Shown here one piece after another: positions 21,170-29,705 of a DNA stretch of 44,052 nucleotides. The notes under the pieces are model-generated. The model did no database searches. It saw only the letters and a list, made by a program, of their open reading frames with translations, and was not told where the DNA came from. The translations under genes were made by a program, and so were the position numbers. The stretch comes from Gemmatimonadota bacterium (GTDB lineage Bacteria > Gemmatimonadota > Gemmatimonadetes > Gemmatimonadales > Gemmatimonadaceae). Each line of letters begins with the position of its first letter. Positions within the stretch are counted from its first letter, which is position 1. Where the stretch lies: positions 1-44,052 of the forward strand of contig VHBQ01000019.1 in assembly GCA_016871855.1 (NCBI GenBank), in the 5' to 3' direction.

Positions 21170-22860
21170 CGTTCATCGCCTGGGAGCGCCCCCTCTTGCT
21201 TGTGGCGGCCCTGCTCGTCGCCGCACTCGGCGTGGTTTCGGCCTGGCTGTGGCATCGGCGCCGCGCTGAGCGGTTGGCCACGCTGGGATCGGAGGCGGCG
21301 CTGCGTCGGCTCGCCCCGGCGGCGCGCTCCGCCGCGGGACTGCGCCGCGCGGCGCGGCTGGGCGTCGCGAGTGTCCTCGCCGCGGTGGCCTTCGCCGGAC
21401 CGCGGTTCGGCGCATCGCGTGAGATCATTCGCACCCGCGGCGGCGACGTGGTGCTCGCGATGGACGCGTCGCTGTCCATGCTCGCCGACGATGAACGTCC
21501 CTCGCGGCTCGAGCGGATGAAGCAAGAAGTGCGGCGTTTCCGCGCGGCCTCGCCGGGGGATCGCGTGGCGCTCATCGCCTTCGCGGGGCGCGCCTACGTG
21601 CTGTCGCCCCTCACGTCCGACGACGGCGCGCTCGAGCTGTTCCTCGACAACCTCGACCCCTCCATCGTCGGCCAGCCGGGAACGGCGCTCGCGCCGGCGA
21701 TCACCGGCGCGCTCGACCTGTTGGCCGCGGCGCAGGGCGGGGCGGGGAAGGCGATCGTCCTGCTCACCGACGGCGAGGGCTTCGACGATCGCGAGGCGGC
21801 GATCCGCGCGGCGCAGCGCGCGCGGCGCGACAACGTGCGTTTGGTGACGGTGGGCTTCGGCACCGCGGGTGGGTCAACCATCCCGCTGCGTACGCGCACC
21901 GGCGTGGAGGCGAAGCGCGACGAGAACGGCGAGATCGTCGTGTCGCGCTACGCCCCGGAGACGCTCGCCGAGGTGGCCCGCGTGGCCGACGGCGAGTTCA
22001 TCGCCGCAGATGCGTCGGACAAGGGGACGCGCATCGCGCGCGCTCTCTCGTCGCTGGAGGCGCGCCGCCGCGCCGCCGAGGCAGGGCTGGCCATGCCCGC
22101 GCGGTACCAATGGCTGCTCGGCGTCGCCGTGCTGCTGCTGCTCTTCGACGCGTGGCACGCCGACGGCGGCCGCATCTCCGCGCGCTGGGTGCCGCGCGCG
22201 CTCCGGCGCCGCGCGGTCGTTGCGCCGGTGGTGCTGCTCGCGCTCGGCGCGGCGCTCGCGCCGCGCGTCGCGGAAGCGCAGGGCATGGCGGCTCGCGGGC
22301 TCGAGGAGTTCAAGGCCGGACGCACCCTCGAGGCCGTGCGGAGTTATCGCAACGCGGTCAACGGCGGCGATCGCACACCGCGCACGCTCTACAACTTTGG
22401 CACCGTGCTTCTCGCCGCCGATTCGCTCGACTCGGCGATCGACGCGCTGGAGCGGGCGGCGTTCGGGTCGGCGCCGGCGCTGCGCGAGCGGGCGCTGTAC
22501 AACCTTGGGCTCGCGCAACTGCGGCGCGCGCGGCGCGCCGAGGGTGAGGATCGCCTGCACTCGGTGCGCGGCGCGATGGGCGCGTTCCGCTCGTTGCTCC
22601 TCGCGCACCCGGACGACGCCGACACGCGTTGGAACTACGAACTGGCACTGCGCCTGCGCCGCCAGCCGCCGCCGATGTCGAACAGCGGCGGGGCGCGCGA
22701 GGACGAGCTGGCGCTCCCGCAGTCGCGCGATCCGCAGGGCATGTCGGAGCAGCAGGCGCAGCAACTCCTCGACGCCGCCGCGCGCGACGAGCGCGACACG
22801 CAGGCCCGCCGTCGCCGCGCGCCGCAACGCGACCGCCCCCCCGGAGGGAAGGACTGGTGA
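21166..22860 (+). CDS. BatB-BatC fusion: VWA membrane protein with TPR domain
   Basis: The 564-residue product joins two usual Bat genes. The N-terminal part (1-330) is BatB-like: two membrane segments, VWA domain with metal site DASLS at 100-104, VLLTDGEGF, and a helix WLLGVAVLLLLFDAW. A second hydrophobic stretch (about 347-370, APVVLLALGAALAPRVAEAQ) looks like a leftover signal peptide and leads into a TPR region (GLEEFKAGRTLEAVRSYRNAV, ALYNLGLAQLRRA), as in BatC. The C-terminal tail is Gln/Arg-rich. Start is GTG at 21166 in GTGA. Fusion fixes the two parts in one membrane complex with BatA. Confidence 0.85.
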   Translation: MTFIAWERPLLLVAALLVAALGVVSAWLWHRRRAERLATLGSEAALRRLAPAARSAAGLRRAARLGVASVLAAVAFAGPRFGASREIIRTRGGDVVLAMDASLSMLADDERPSRLERMKQEVRRFRAASPGDRVALIAFAGRAYVLSPLTSDDGALELFLDNLDPSIVGQPGTALAPAITGALDLLAAAQGGAGKAIVLLTDGEGFDDREAAIRAAQRARRDNVRLVTVGFGTAGGSTIPLRTRTGVEAKRDENGEIVVSRYAPETLAEVARVADGEFIAADASDKGTRIARALSSLEARRRAAEAGLAMPARYQWLLGVAVLLLLFDAWHADGGRISARWVPRALRRRAVVAPVVLLALGAALAPRVAEAQGMAARGLEEFKAGRTLEAVRSYRNAVNGGDRTPRTLYNFGTVLLAADSLDSAIDALERAAFGSAPALRERALYNLGLAQLRRARRAEGEDRLHSVRGAMGAFRSLLLAHPDDADTRWNYELALRLRRQPPPMSNSGGAREDELALPQSRDPQGMSEQQAQQLLDAAARDERDTQARRRRAPQRDRPPGGKDW

Positions 22861-25037
22861 GTATCCTCCTCCGCACCCTGCACCCCACTCTGTTCCGCGC
22901 TCCCTGCACCTGGGGAGTCGCACTGCTGCTCGTGCTGGCATCCGAGCTGTTTGCTCAGTACCCTCCGGTTGTCACCCGCTCGCGCCTCGATCCGTCGCGC
23001 GGCGTCAGCTTCCACGCGCTCCTGCTCCCCGACACGGTGTATGTCGGCCAACAGGCGACGTACCAGATCGGGGTCTTTCTCAACCAGACGGTGCGGCAGC
23101 GCCTGCGTCGCAACCCGGAGTTCGTGCCGCCGGAGACGCGCTCTCTTCTTGTGTACGATTTGCCCGATGCGAAGACTCCGCTCGTCGGAAACATCGACGG
23201 TCGGCCGTACGAGGTGCACGTCTTTCAGCGGGCGTTCTTCGCCCTGACGCCGGGGCGATATCAGGTTCCGCCGAGCAAGCTCTCGTACGCGCTGCCGCAG
23301 TCCGCATCGTTCTTCAGCCGCGAAGAGACGTACTCCTTGCGCAGCGAACCGGTCTCGCTGGTCGTGCTTCCCGTGCCGACGGCCGGTCGACCCGACGACT
23401 GGGCGGGCGCGGTCGGCGAGTGGCGCACGCGCCTGCGCGTGGACTCGATGTCGGGGCGCGTCGGCGATCCGCTCGTTGTGACGATGCGCATCGAGGGGCG
23501 CGGCAATGTGACGCTGCTCCCGCGGCCGCGGCTCGAAGTCTCGTGGGCCTCCGTCGTGCCCGCAGATGAGCGCGTGGAGTTCGATTCCACGGCGTCATCG
23601 CTGCGCGGCGCGAAGGAGTTCGACTGGCTTGTCACACCGCGCCAGCCGGGACGGCGAGTGGTGCCCTCCCAGCGCTTCGCGTACTTCGACCCCGCGGCGC
23701 GCCGCTACGAAGTCGCGTCGAGTGGCGCGTTGGCCATCATGGTTCGCGACGGAGACGTTGCCGCGATCGATTCGACTGACGCCTCGTGGAGCGTCGCGCC
23801 CGCCGACACCGCGTCGCCTGCCGTCCTCTCGGTGCGCGCGCAGCTGGGAGCGCCCGCCGGCTTCGGCGTGCAGCGTTCGTGGTGGTTCCTTGCGCTCCTC
23901 GCGGCGGCGCCGCTGCCCGCGCTCGCTGGCCTCTTTCACCATCGCCGGCGGCGCGCGCGTCCGGCGCCGACGCCGGCGCGCCAGCTGCGAGACGCGGTGC
24001 GCCGTCCGGACGCAACCGCGGCCGAACTGCGTCGGCTTGCCCACGGTGCGCTGCGCGAACGGCTTGGCCTCGACGTCGGCTTGGCGCTCGCCGACGACTC
24101 GCTCGCCGCCGCCCTGCGGCACGAGGGAGTGACTGCGGCGACGGCGCAGGTCCTGGTCGCGCAGCTGCGCGCGCTCGACGAGGCCGTCTTCCGCGGGGCA
24201 TCGGCCGCGCAGGCGCCGTCGGCGGCCGCGCTCGCCGCGTGCATCGTGGACGTGGACGCCGAGGCGCGGCGCGGAGGGCGGCGCGCGGCCGCGTCTGAAG
24301 CCGGCGATGCGAACGGCGCCCGCGTCGCCGGCGTGGCGCTGCTCATCCTGCTTGGCGCGGCGGCCCCGCTGCTCGCGCGCCAGGATGCCGTGGCGGAGCG
24401 TTCGTGGGCGCTCGCGCAGACCGCGTACGCGGGGGGCGATTTCCGCCTCGCCGAGCGGCACTTCTTCGACGTGGCCCGACGAAACGCCGACCACTCCAAC
24501 GCGTGGGCCAACCTCGGCACCGCCGCGTGGATGGCCAGCGACACGGCGCGCGCAGTGCAAGGGTGGCAGCGCGCGCTGCGTCTCCGGCCGATGGATCGCG
24601 AAATGCGCGACCGCCTCGCCACCGTGCGCGCGGTGCAGGATCGTGGCGCGGCGCGCGTGCCGCCCGTTCCCGTGCACGTGCCTGCCGCGCTGCTCGCTCT
24701 CGTCTGGTGCCTTGGCTGGTGGCGCCTCACGCGGCGCGCTTGGCGTGCCCAGCCCATCCGCGCGCGCGCCGCGGCGCTTCTCGCCGCTGGCGCCCTGCTG
24801 GCTGTCGGCGGGTTCTCGATGGACCGCATACAGCGCGGGCGCGATGCGGCGGTGGCCTCACGCAGCGAGCCGCTGCGCGCGCTCCCGGTGCTTGGCGCCG
24901 AGATGGGCCCCGCGCCGCTTGCCGGGGAAGTGGCGGAGGTCCTCGCGCGTCAGGGGGCGTGGGCGCAGGTGCGTTTTGACGGCGGCCGCCAGGGATGGAT
25001 GGCCGCGGAGTTCCTGCTTCCCCTTGGCGATGATTGA
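22857..25037 (+). CDS. BatD-BatE fusion: oxygen-tolerance domain, TPR and SH3-like domain
   Basis: The 726-residue product starts with GTG in GTGA after GGAGGGAAGG. The signal peptide (1-33) has an unusual basic region, RTLHPTLFRAPCTW, encoded by a copy of repeat family D. Residues 34-335 are the exported BatD domain (DPSRGVSFHALLLPDTVYVG, LTPGRYQVPPSKLSYA, GPG-type beta repeats). A membrane helix follows at about 341-360, then a cytoplasmic helical part, a second hydrophobic stretch near 484-502 that resembles a signal peptide, TPRs at about 510-590 (NADHSNAWANLGTAAW), two more membrane helices, and an SH3-like end (GAWAQVRFDGGRQGWM). The last third is the usual BatE. It closes the MoxR-Bat operon. 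Confidence 0.85.
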   Translation: MSILLRTLHPTLFRAPCTWGVALLLVLASELFAQYPPVVTRSRLDPSRGVSFHALLLPDTVYVGQQATYQIGVFLNQTVRQRLRRNPEFVPPETRSLLVYDLPDAKTPLVGNIDGRPYEVHVFQRAFFALTPGRYQVPPSKLSYALPQSASFFSREETYSLRSEPVSLVVLPVPTAGRPDDWAGAVGEWRTRLRVDSMSGRVGDPLVVTMRIEGRGNVTLLPRPRLEVSWASVVPADERVEFDSTASSLRGAKEFDWLVTPRQPGRRVVPSQRFAYFDPAARRYEVASSGALAIMVRDGDVAAIDSTDASWSVAPADTASPAVLSVRAQLGAPAGFGVQRSWWFLALLAAAPLPALAGLFHHRRRRARPAPTPARQLRDAVRRPDATAAELRRLAHGALRERLGLDVGLALADDSLAAALRHEGVTAATAQVLVAQLRALDEAVFRGASAAQAPSAAALAACIVDVDAEARRGGRRAAASEAGDANGARVAGVALLILLGAAAPLLARQDAVAERSWALAQTAYAGGDFRLAERHFFDVARRNADHSNAWANLGTAAWMASDTARAVQGWQRALRLRPMDREMRDRLATVRAVQDRGAARVPPVPVHVPAALLALVWCLGWWRLTRRAWRAQPIRARAAALLAAGALLAVGGFSMDRIQRGRDAAVASRSEPLRALPVLGAEMGPAPLAGEVAEVLARQGAWAQVRFDGGRQGWMAAEFLLPLGDD
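22871..22914. repeat. Family D repeat copy inside the BatD-BatE signal peptide
   Basis: The 17-mer CCCTGCACCCCACTCTG (22876-22892) and the 13-mer GCTCCCTGCACCT (22899-22911) occur in the same order as in the gap after groEL (33521-33537, 33547-33563 and 33570-33582). Here the copy is read in frame. Confidence 0.85.
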
Positions 25038-25067
25038 CCCAATGCCGGCCCGCCGGGAGATTTCGAC

Positions 25068-26846
25068 GTGCCCGTGATCGCCATTCTCCCAAGCACCGTC
25101 GCCGACCAGATCGCCGCCGGGGAAGTCGTCGAACGTCCCGCGTCGGTCGTGAAGGAACTGGTCGAGAACGCGCTCGATGCCGGCGCCTCAAGCATCGAGG
25201 TCGCGGTGCAGGAGGGCGGGCGCGCGCTGGTCCGGGTGAGCGACGACGGCTCAGGGATGTCGCGCGATGACGCCGCGCTCTCCGTCGAACGGCACGCAAC
25301 GTCGAAGATCCGCAGCGCCTCCGACCTCGTCGGCGTTGCGTCGTTCGGGTTCCGCGGCGAAGCCCTGCCGTCCATTGGATCGGTGGCGCGCCTCGAGATA
25401 CACACCGCCCTCGACGACGGCGCGGGGACGCGCGTGCGCGTCGAGGGCGGCCGGCTCGTCGCGGTGGCTGACGTGGCGCGGCGGCGCGGCACGACAGTCT
25501 CGGTCAGCGATTTGTTCTTCAACGTCCCCGCGCGGCTCAAGTTCCTGCGCGGCGCGCGCAGCGAATGGCGCGCGGTAATGGAAGCGCTCACGGCGATGGC
25601 GCTCACGCGGCGCGATGTGCGGTTCGCGGTGAGCCACGACGGCAAGGCCCTGCTCACGCTCCCCGCCGCGACGGGGTTGCGCGATCGCGTGGCCGCCCTC
25701 TGGAGCGTGGAGCTCGCCGATGCGCTCGTCGCGGTGGACGACGTCAGCGGGCCCGTGCGCGTCACCGGTCTGGTCGAGCGCCCCGCCGACGTGGGCACGG
25801 CAGCGCGGCGCGTCTTCGTTTCAGTGAACGGCCGCGCGGTGCGCGATCCCGGGATCATCCGCGCGGCCGAGGCGGCGTACCGCTCGACGATCCCCGCCGG
25901 CGTCCGTCCCACCGTCCTGCTCGAACTCGAGGTCCCCGGCGGCGACGTGGACGTCAACGTGCATCCCGCGAAAGCCGAGGTCCGCTTTCGCGACCGCTGG
26001 ACGATCGAGCGCGCCGTCGAGCGCGCGGTGCGTCGCGCGCTCGGCACCGGGGACGCCGCCGCCTGGTTTGGCGCGGCGCCCGCTGCGTCGGGTGTTCAGT
26101 TCTTCCCGCGGGATGTAGACGTGGAGGTGCTGCGCACAACCAGCGGGGGGGCGGAGGGACTGTTTGAAGGCACGGGAACGGGCACGGTGGAGGGCACGGG
26201 AACGGGATTGCCCCTCGCCTCCTCCCCCCCAAGCACCCTGCACCCCACCGTGCCCGTTCCCGTGCCCAACGAGCCATCGGTCCCCCCGCTGGTTCAACTT
26301 CGCCGCACGTTCATTGCCTTTGAACGCGCGGACGGTCTCGTGCTCATCGACCAGCACAGCGCGCACGAGCGCGTGCTGTACGAACGGTTCCTCGGCGCAA
26401 TGGAGCGCGGCGACGCGCCGGCGCAACGGCTGCTCTTTCCCATCACGCTGCACTTGTCGCCCGCCGAGGCCGAGGCCTTTGATGCGCACCGAGACCTCTT
26501 TGTCCGCTTGGGCTACGAGGCGGAGTCGTTCGGCGGCACGTCGGTGATCGTCCAGGCCACGCCGCATCCGCATCCGCGCTTCGACGCCGAGCGCTGCCTG
26601 CGCGAGACCCTGCAGGCGCTCACCGGTGATCGCGAGGCGGGCGCGCACGCGCGCCACGAACGGCTGGCCGCGACCGTGGCGTGCAAGGCGGCGATCAAGG
26701 CCGGTGACGTGCTTGCCGCGGGTGAGATGCGCGCGCTGTACCTCGCGCTCGCCGCGACGACGCTCCCGGCGCACGACGTGCACGGCCGCGCCACCATCGT
26801 CCATCTCGCCTGGGATGAACTCGAGCGCCGCTTCGGACGCCGCTGA
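25068..26846 (+). CDS. mutL: DNA mismatch repair protein MutL
   Basis: MutL couples mismatch recognition by MutS to strand removal. The 592-residue product has the GHKL ATPase domain (1-325): IAAGEVVERPASVVKELVENALDAGA, DDGSGM and ATSKI. A linker follows (about 326-403), then the dimerisation domain. The endonuclease motif is nearly intact, DQHSAHERVLYE at 428-439 (usual DQHA), with ACK at 538-540 and FGR near the end. The usual CPHGRP reads DVHGRA, so the zinc-binding Cys is missing. Linker residues 367-401 are encoded by repeats C and D. Start is GTG at 25068. It overlaps miaA by 32 bases; mutL-miaA is a common order. Confidence 0.95.
   Translation: MPVIAILPSTVADQIAAGEVVERPASVVKELVENALDAGASSIEVAVQEGGRALVRVSDDGSGMSRDDAALSVERHATSKIRSASDLVGVASFGFRGEALPSIGSVARLEIHTALDDGAGTRVRVEGGRLVAVADVARRRGTTVSVSDLFFNVPARLKFLRGARSEWRAVMEALTAMALTRRDVRFAVSHDGKALLTLPAATGLRDRVAALWSVELADALVAVDDVSGPVRVTGLVERPADVGTAARRVFVSVNGRAVRDPGIIRAAEAAYRSTIPAGVRPTVLLELEVPGGDVDVNVHPAKAEVRFRDRWTIERAVERAVRRALGTGDAAAWFGAAPAASGVQFFPRDVDVEVLRTTSGGAEGLFEGTGTGTVEGTGTGLPLASSPPSTLHPTVPVPVPNEPSVPPLVQLRRTFIAFERADGLVLIDQHSAHERVLYERFLGAMERGDAPAQRLLFPITLHLSPAEAEAFDAHRDLFVRLGYEAESFGGTSVIVQATPHPHPRFDAERCLRETLQALTGDREAGAHARHERLAATVACKAAIKAGDVLAAGEMRALYLALAATTLPAHDVHGRATIVHLAWDELERRFGRR
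26169..26266. repeat. Perfect 19-bp inverted repeat of family C in the MutL linker
   Basis: Bases 26169-26187 (GGCACGGGAACGGGCACGG) and 26248-26266 are exact reverse complements. Between them lie another family C half unit and a family D fragment (CCCTGCACCCCAC, 26236-26248). The same GTGCCCGTTCCCGTGCCC text lies in the SRAP gene at about 8216-8233. Confidence 0.9.
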
Positions 26847-27744
26847 GCTGCGCATCGTCTGCGGGCCGACGGGCGCTGGCAAGTCGGCGCTCGCCCTCGC
26901 GCTCGCTGAAGCGCATGGACTGACCATCCTGTCCGCCGACTCGCGGCAGGTCTATCGCGGCTTCGACATCGGCACGGCGAAGCCTACCGCCGCCGAGCGT
27001 GCGCGCGTGCCGCACGAGGGGCTGGACCTCGCCGAGCCCACGCGACGCTTCAGCGCCGCGGCGTGGGCGGAACACGCCGATGCCGTGCTGCGCCGGCTCG
27101 GCGCGTCCCGCGTGCTGATCGTCGGGGGCACCGGGCTGTACCTGCGCGCGCTCATCCAACCGCTGTTTGCTGAGCCCGCGCTGGACCCCGCGCGCCGCGC
27201 CGCGCTCGCCGCCGAGCTCGAGGCGCACGACACCGCGACGCTGCGGCGCTGGGTGACACAAGTTGACGCGCCCCGCGCGCGGCTTGGACGCACGCAGCTA
27301 ATGCGTGCGCTCGAGGTGGCGCTGCTCACCGGGCGCCGCATCTCCGACTTGCACCGCGAGGCGGCGCGCGGTTCGTCGTGGCGCGCGCGCTGGCTGGTCG
27401 TGGACCCGGGCGACGCGTTGCACGGGCAAATCGAGGGGCGCATCACCGCGATGCTCGACGCCGGCTGGCTCGACGAGGTGCGCGCGCTCAACGCGCGCGT
27501 TCGGGCCGACGCGCCGGCGTGGAATGCGTGCGGGTACGGCGCGCTGCGCGCCCTGCTTGATGGCGCCGGGAGTCTCGACACGGCGCGCCACGCTATACTT
27601 GTTGCCACGCGCCAGTATGCCAAGCGGCAGCGCACGTGGTTCCGGCATCAGCTCGCGGGGGAGGCCGTGACCCGACTAGATCCGCGCGCGGGCGACGCAG
27701 CCGCGTCGGCTGAACGCTGGTGGCGCGAGGGAGAATCGTCGTGA
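26815..27744 (+). CDS. miaA: tRNA dimethylallyltransferase MiaA
   Basis: MiaA adds a dimethylallyl group to adenosine 37 of tRNAs that read codons starting with U, including the tRNA-Ser genes of this window. The 309-residue product has P-loop GPTGAGKS at 17-24, SADSRQVYRGFDIGTAKP, GGTGLYLRAL and the C-terminal TRQYAKRQRTWFRH. Start ATG at 26815 lies inside mutL; any start after the mutL stop would cut into the P-loop. The stop overlaps the bshA GTG (GTGA). Confidence 0.95.
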   Translation: MNSSAASDAAELRIVCGPTGAGKSALALALAEAHGLTILSADSRQVYRGFDIGTAKPTAAERARVPHEGLDLAEPTRRFSAAAWAEHADAVLRRLGASRVLIVGGTGLYLRALIQPLFAEPALDPARRAALAAELEAHDTATLRRWVTQVDAPRARLGRTQLMRALEVALLTGRRISDLHREAARGSSWRARWLVVDPGDALHGQIEGRITAMLDAGWLDEVRALNARVRADAPAWNACGYGALRALLDGAGSLDTARHAILVATRQYAKRQRTWFRHQLAGEAVTRLDPRAGDAAASAERWWREGESS

Positions 27745-28877
27745 AGATCGGCATCACCTGTTATCCCACGTACGGCGGCTCGGGGGCGGTGGCCACCGAA
27801 CTCGGCATCGCGCTCGCCGCGCGCGGGCACGAAGTGCACTTCATTACCTACGCGCACCCGTTCAGGCTACCCGCGTTCTCTCCGCGCATCTTCTTCCACG
27901 AAGTCGCCATCGGGTCGTACCCGCTCTTCCAGTATCCGCCCTACGACCTGGCCCTCGCCGTGCGCATGCACGAGGTCGCGAGCCAGCAGAAGCTCGACCT
28001 GCTGCACGTGCACTACGCTATCCCGCACGCGACCAGCGCCTGGCTGGCCAAGCAGATGCTGCGCGAAGCCGGACTCGACCTGCCGGTCGTCACCACGCTG
28101 CACGGCACAGACATCACCATCGTGGGGCAGGATCACTCGTATCACGCGATCACCAAGTTCTCGATCGAGAAGTCCGACCGCGTGACCGCCGTGTCCGACT
28201 ACCTGAAGGACGAAACCGTACGGGTCTTCGGATGCGACAACTGCCGCGTGGAGGTGATCCCAAACTTCGTGGATCCCGCGGTCTTCAACCGCTCGGCGTG
28301 CGACGCCGCCCTGCGCCAACAGCTTGGCGACGGCCGCAAGGTGCTGATGCACATCTCGAACATGCGCCCCGTCAAGCGCGTCACCGACGTCGTGCAGGTT
28401 TTCGCCGCCGTGCGTCACGAGATCCCCTCGGTGCTCGTGATGGTGGGCGACGGTCCGGAGCGACAGGCCGCGGAGATAGAGGCGCGTCGCCTCGATGTCG
28501 AGCAGGATGTGCGCTTCCTCGGCAAGATCGACGGCGTCGCGCCGCTCCTTGCCAGCGCCGACCTGTATCTCCTGACCACCGACCGCGAGAGCTTTGGCCT
28601 CTCGGCACTGGAGGCGCAGGCGTGCGGCGTCCCGGTGCTCGGCTACGCGGTCGGCGGCCTCCCCGAGGTCGTGGACTCCGGCGTTACCGGTCATCTCGCC
28701 AACGTGGGCGACGTCGTGGGGCTGTCCCGCGCCGCGCTCGACCTTCTGGGCATTGAGGCGCATTGGCGCGCGACGAGCGCGGCCGCCACGCAGCGGGCCG
28801 CGGAGCGTTTCGCCACCGACCGCGTGATCCCGCGCTATGAACAGCTCTACGCCGACGCCGTGCGCGGCCGGCCCTGA
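27741..28877 (+). CDS. bshA: N-acetyl-alpha-D-glucosaminyl L-malate synthase BshA
   Basis: BshA is the GT4 glycosyltransferase that joins UDP-GlcNAc and malate in the first step of bacillithiol synthesis. The 378-residue product starts with GTG (KIGITCYPTYGGSGAVATEL, the BshA start signature) and has HVHYAIPHATSA, TTLHGTDITIVG, AVSDYLKDET, IPNFVDP and the donor site DRESFGLSALEAQACGVPV. GGGAGA lies before the start. bshB and bshC are not in the window. The glycine-rich start and the TDITIVG motif separate BshA from other GT4 enzymes. Presence of BshA implies bacillithiol as the low-molecular-weight thiol, which is an inference until bshB and bshC are found. Confidence 0.9.
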   Translation: MKIGITCYPTYGGSGAVATELGIALAARGHEVHFITYAHPFRLPAFSPRIFFHEVAIGSYPLFQYPPYDLALAVRMHEVASQQKLDLLHVHYAIPHATSAWLAKQMLREAGLDLPVVTTLHGTDITIVGQDHSYHAITKFSIEKSDRVTAVSDYLKDETVRVFGCDNCRVEVIPNFVDPAVFNRSACDAALRQQLGDGRKVLMHISNMRPVKRVTDVVQVFAAVRHEIPSVLVMVGDGPERQAAEIEARRLDVEQDVRFLGKIDGVAPLLASADLYLLTTDRESFGLSALEAQACGVPVLGYAVGGLPEVVDSGVTGHLANVGDVVGLSRAALDLLGIEAHWRATSAAATQRAAERFATDRVIPRYEQLYADAVRGRP

Positions 28878-28895
28878 CCACAGGATGCGCTAAGC

Positions 28896-29705
28896 GTGAA
28901 TGAACTGACCCTTTGGCAGGCGGCGGTGATGGGCACGCTGCAAGGCCTCGCCGAGTTCCTGCCGATCAGCAGCTCGGCCCACCTGTCGCTGGCGCCGTGG
29001 GCCTTTGGCTGGAACTCCCCGGGGCTCGCCTTCGACGTCTCGCTGCATCTCGGGACGCTCGTCGCGCTCTTCGCCTACTTCCGCGCGGAATGGGTCGCGC
29101 TGGCCCGCGGGGCGCTCAACGTGATCGCCACGCGGCGCGTCGAGACCATCGAGGAGCGCCGCGCCGTCTTCATTGTGATCGCGACGATTCCCGCCGCCGT
29201 CTTCGGGTTGTTGCTCGAGGACTACGCCGAGACGATCTTCCGCGCGCCGGCGCTTACCGCCACGATGCTCATCGTGATGGGCGCCATCCTGTGGTGGGCC
29301 GACCACACCGCGCCGCGCACGCGTCCGCTCGCCGAGATGACATGGAAGCAGGCGCTGATCATCGGCTTCGCGCAGGTCTGCGCGCTCGTCCCCGGGGTTT
29401 CGCGCTCTGGCGCGACGATGACAGCCGGCCGCCTTCTCCAGTTCGACCGGCAGTCGGCGGCGATCTTCAGCTTCCTGATGTCGATGCCGGTTATCGCCGC
29501 TGCCGCGGTGCTCAAGGTGCCCAAGCTGCTGTCGGAAGGGATTGACGCGACAATCGTCGTCGGGATCACGTCGGCGACCATCAGCAGCTGGCTGGCCATC
29601 GCGGTGCTGCTCCGCTTCATCCAGCGCCGTGGGTTCGCGGTCTTCGCCATCTATCGGTTCGTGCTGGCCGCCGCCGTCTACGCCCTGATCATCTATCGTG
29701 GCTGA
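28896..29705 (+). CDS. uppP: Undecaprenyl-diphosphatase UppP/BacA
   Basis: This membrane enzyme recycles undecaprenyl diphosphate, the lipid carrier of peptidoglycan synthesis, and gives tolerance to bacitracin. The 269-residue protein has both signature motifs: EFLPISSSAH with the catalytic Glu near residue 20, and PGVSRSGAT near 165. About eight hydrophobic segments are visible. Start is GTG at 28896, 18 bases after bshA. It overlaps birA by 8 bases. Confidence 0.95.
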   Translation: MNELTLWQAAVMGTLQGLAEFLPISSSAHLSLAPWAFGWNSPGLAFDVSLHLGTLVALFAYFRAEWVALARGALNVIATRRVETIEERRAVFIVIATIPAAVFGLLLEDYAETIFRAPALTATMLIVMGAILWWADHTAPRTRPLAEMTWKQALIIGFAQVCALVPGVSRSGATMTAGRLLQFDRQSAAIFSFLMSMPVIAAAAVLKVPKLLSEGIDATIVVGITSATISSWLAIAVLLRFIQRRGFAVFAIYRFVLAAAVYALIIYRG

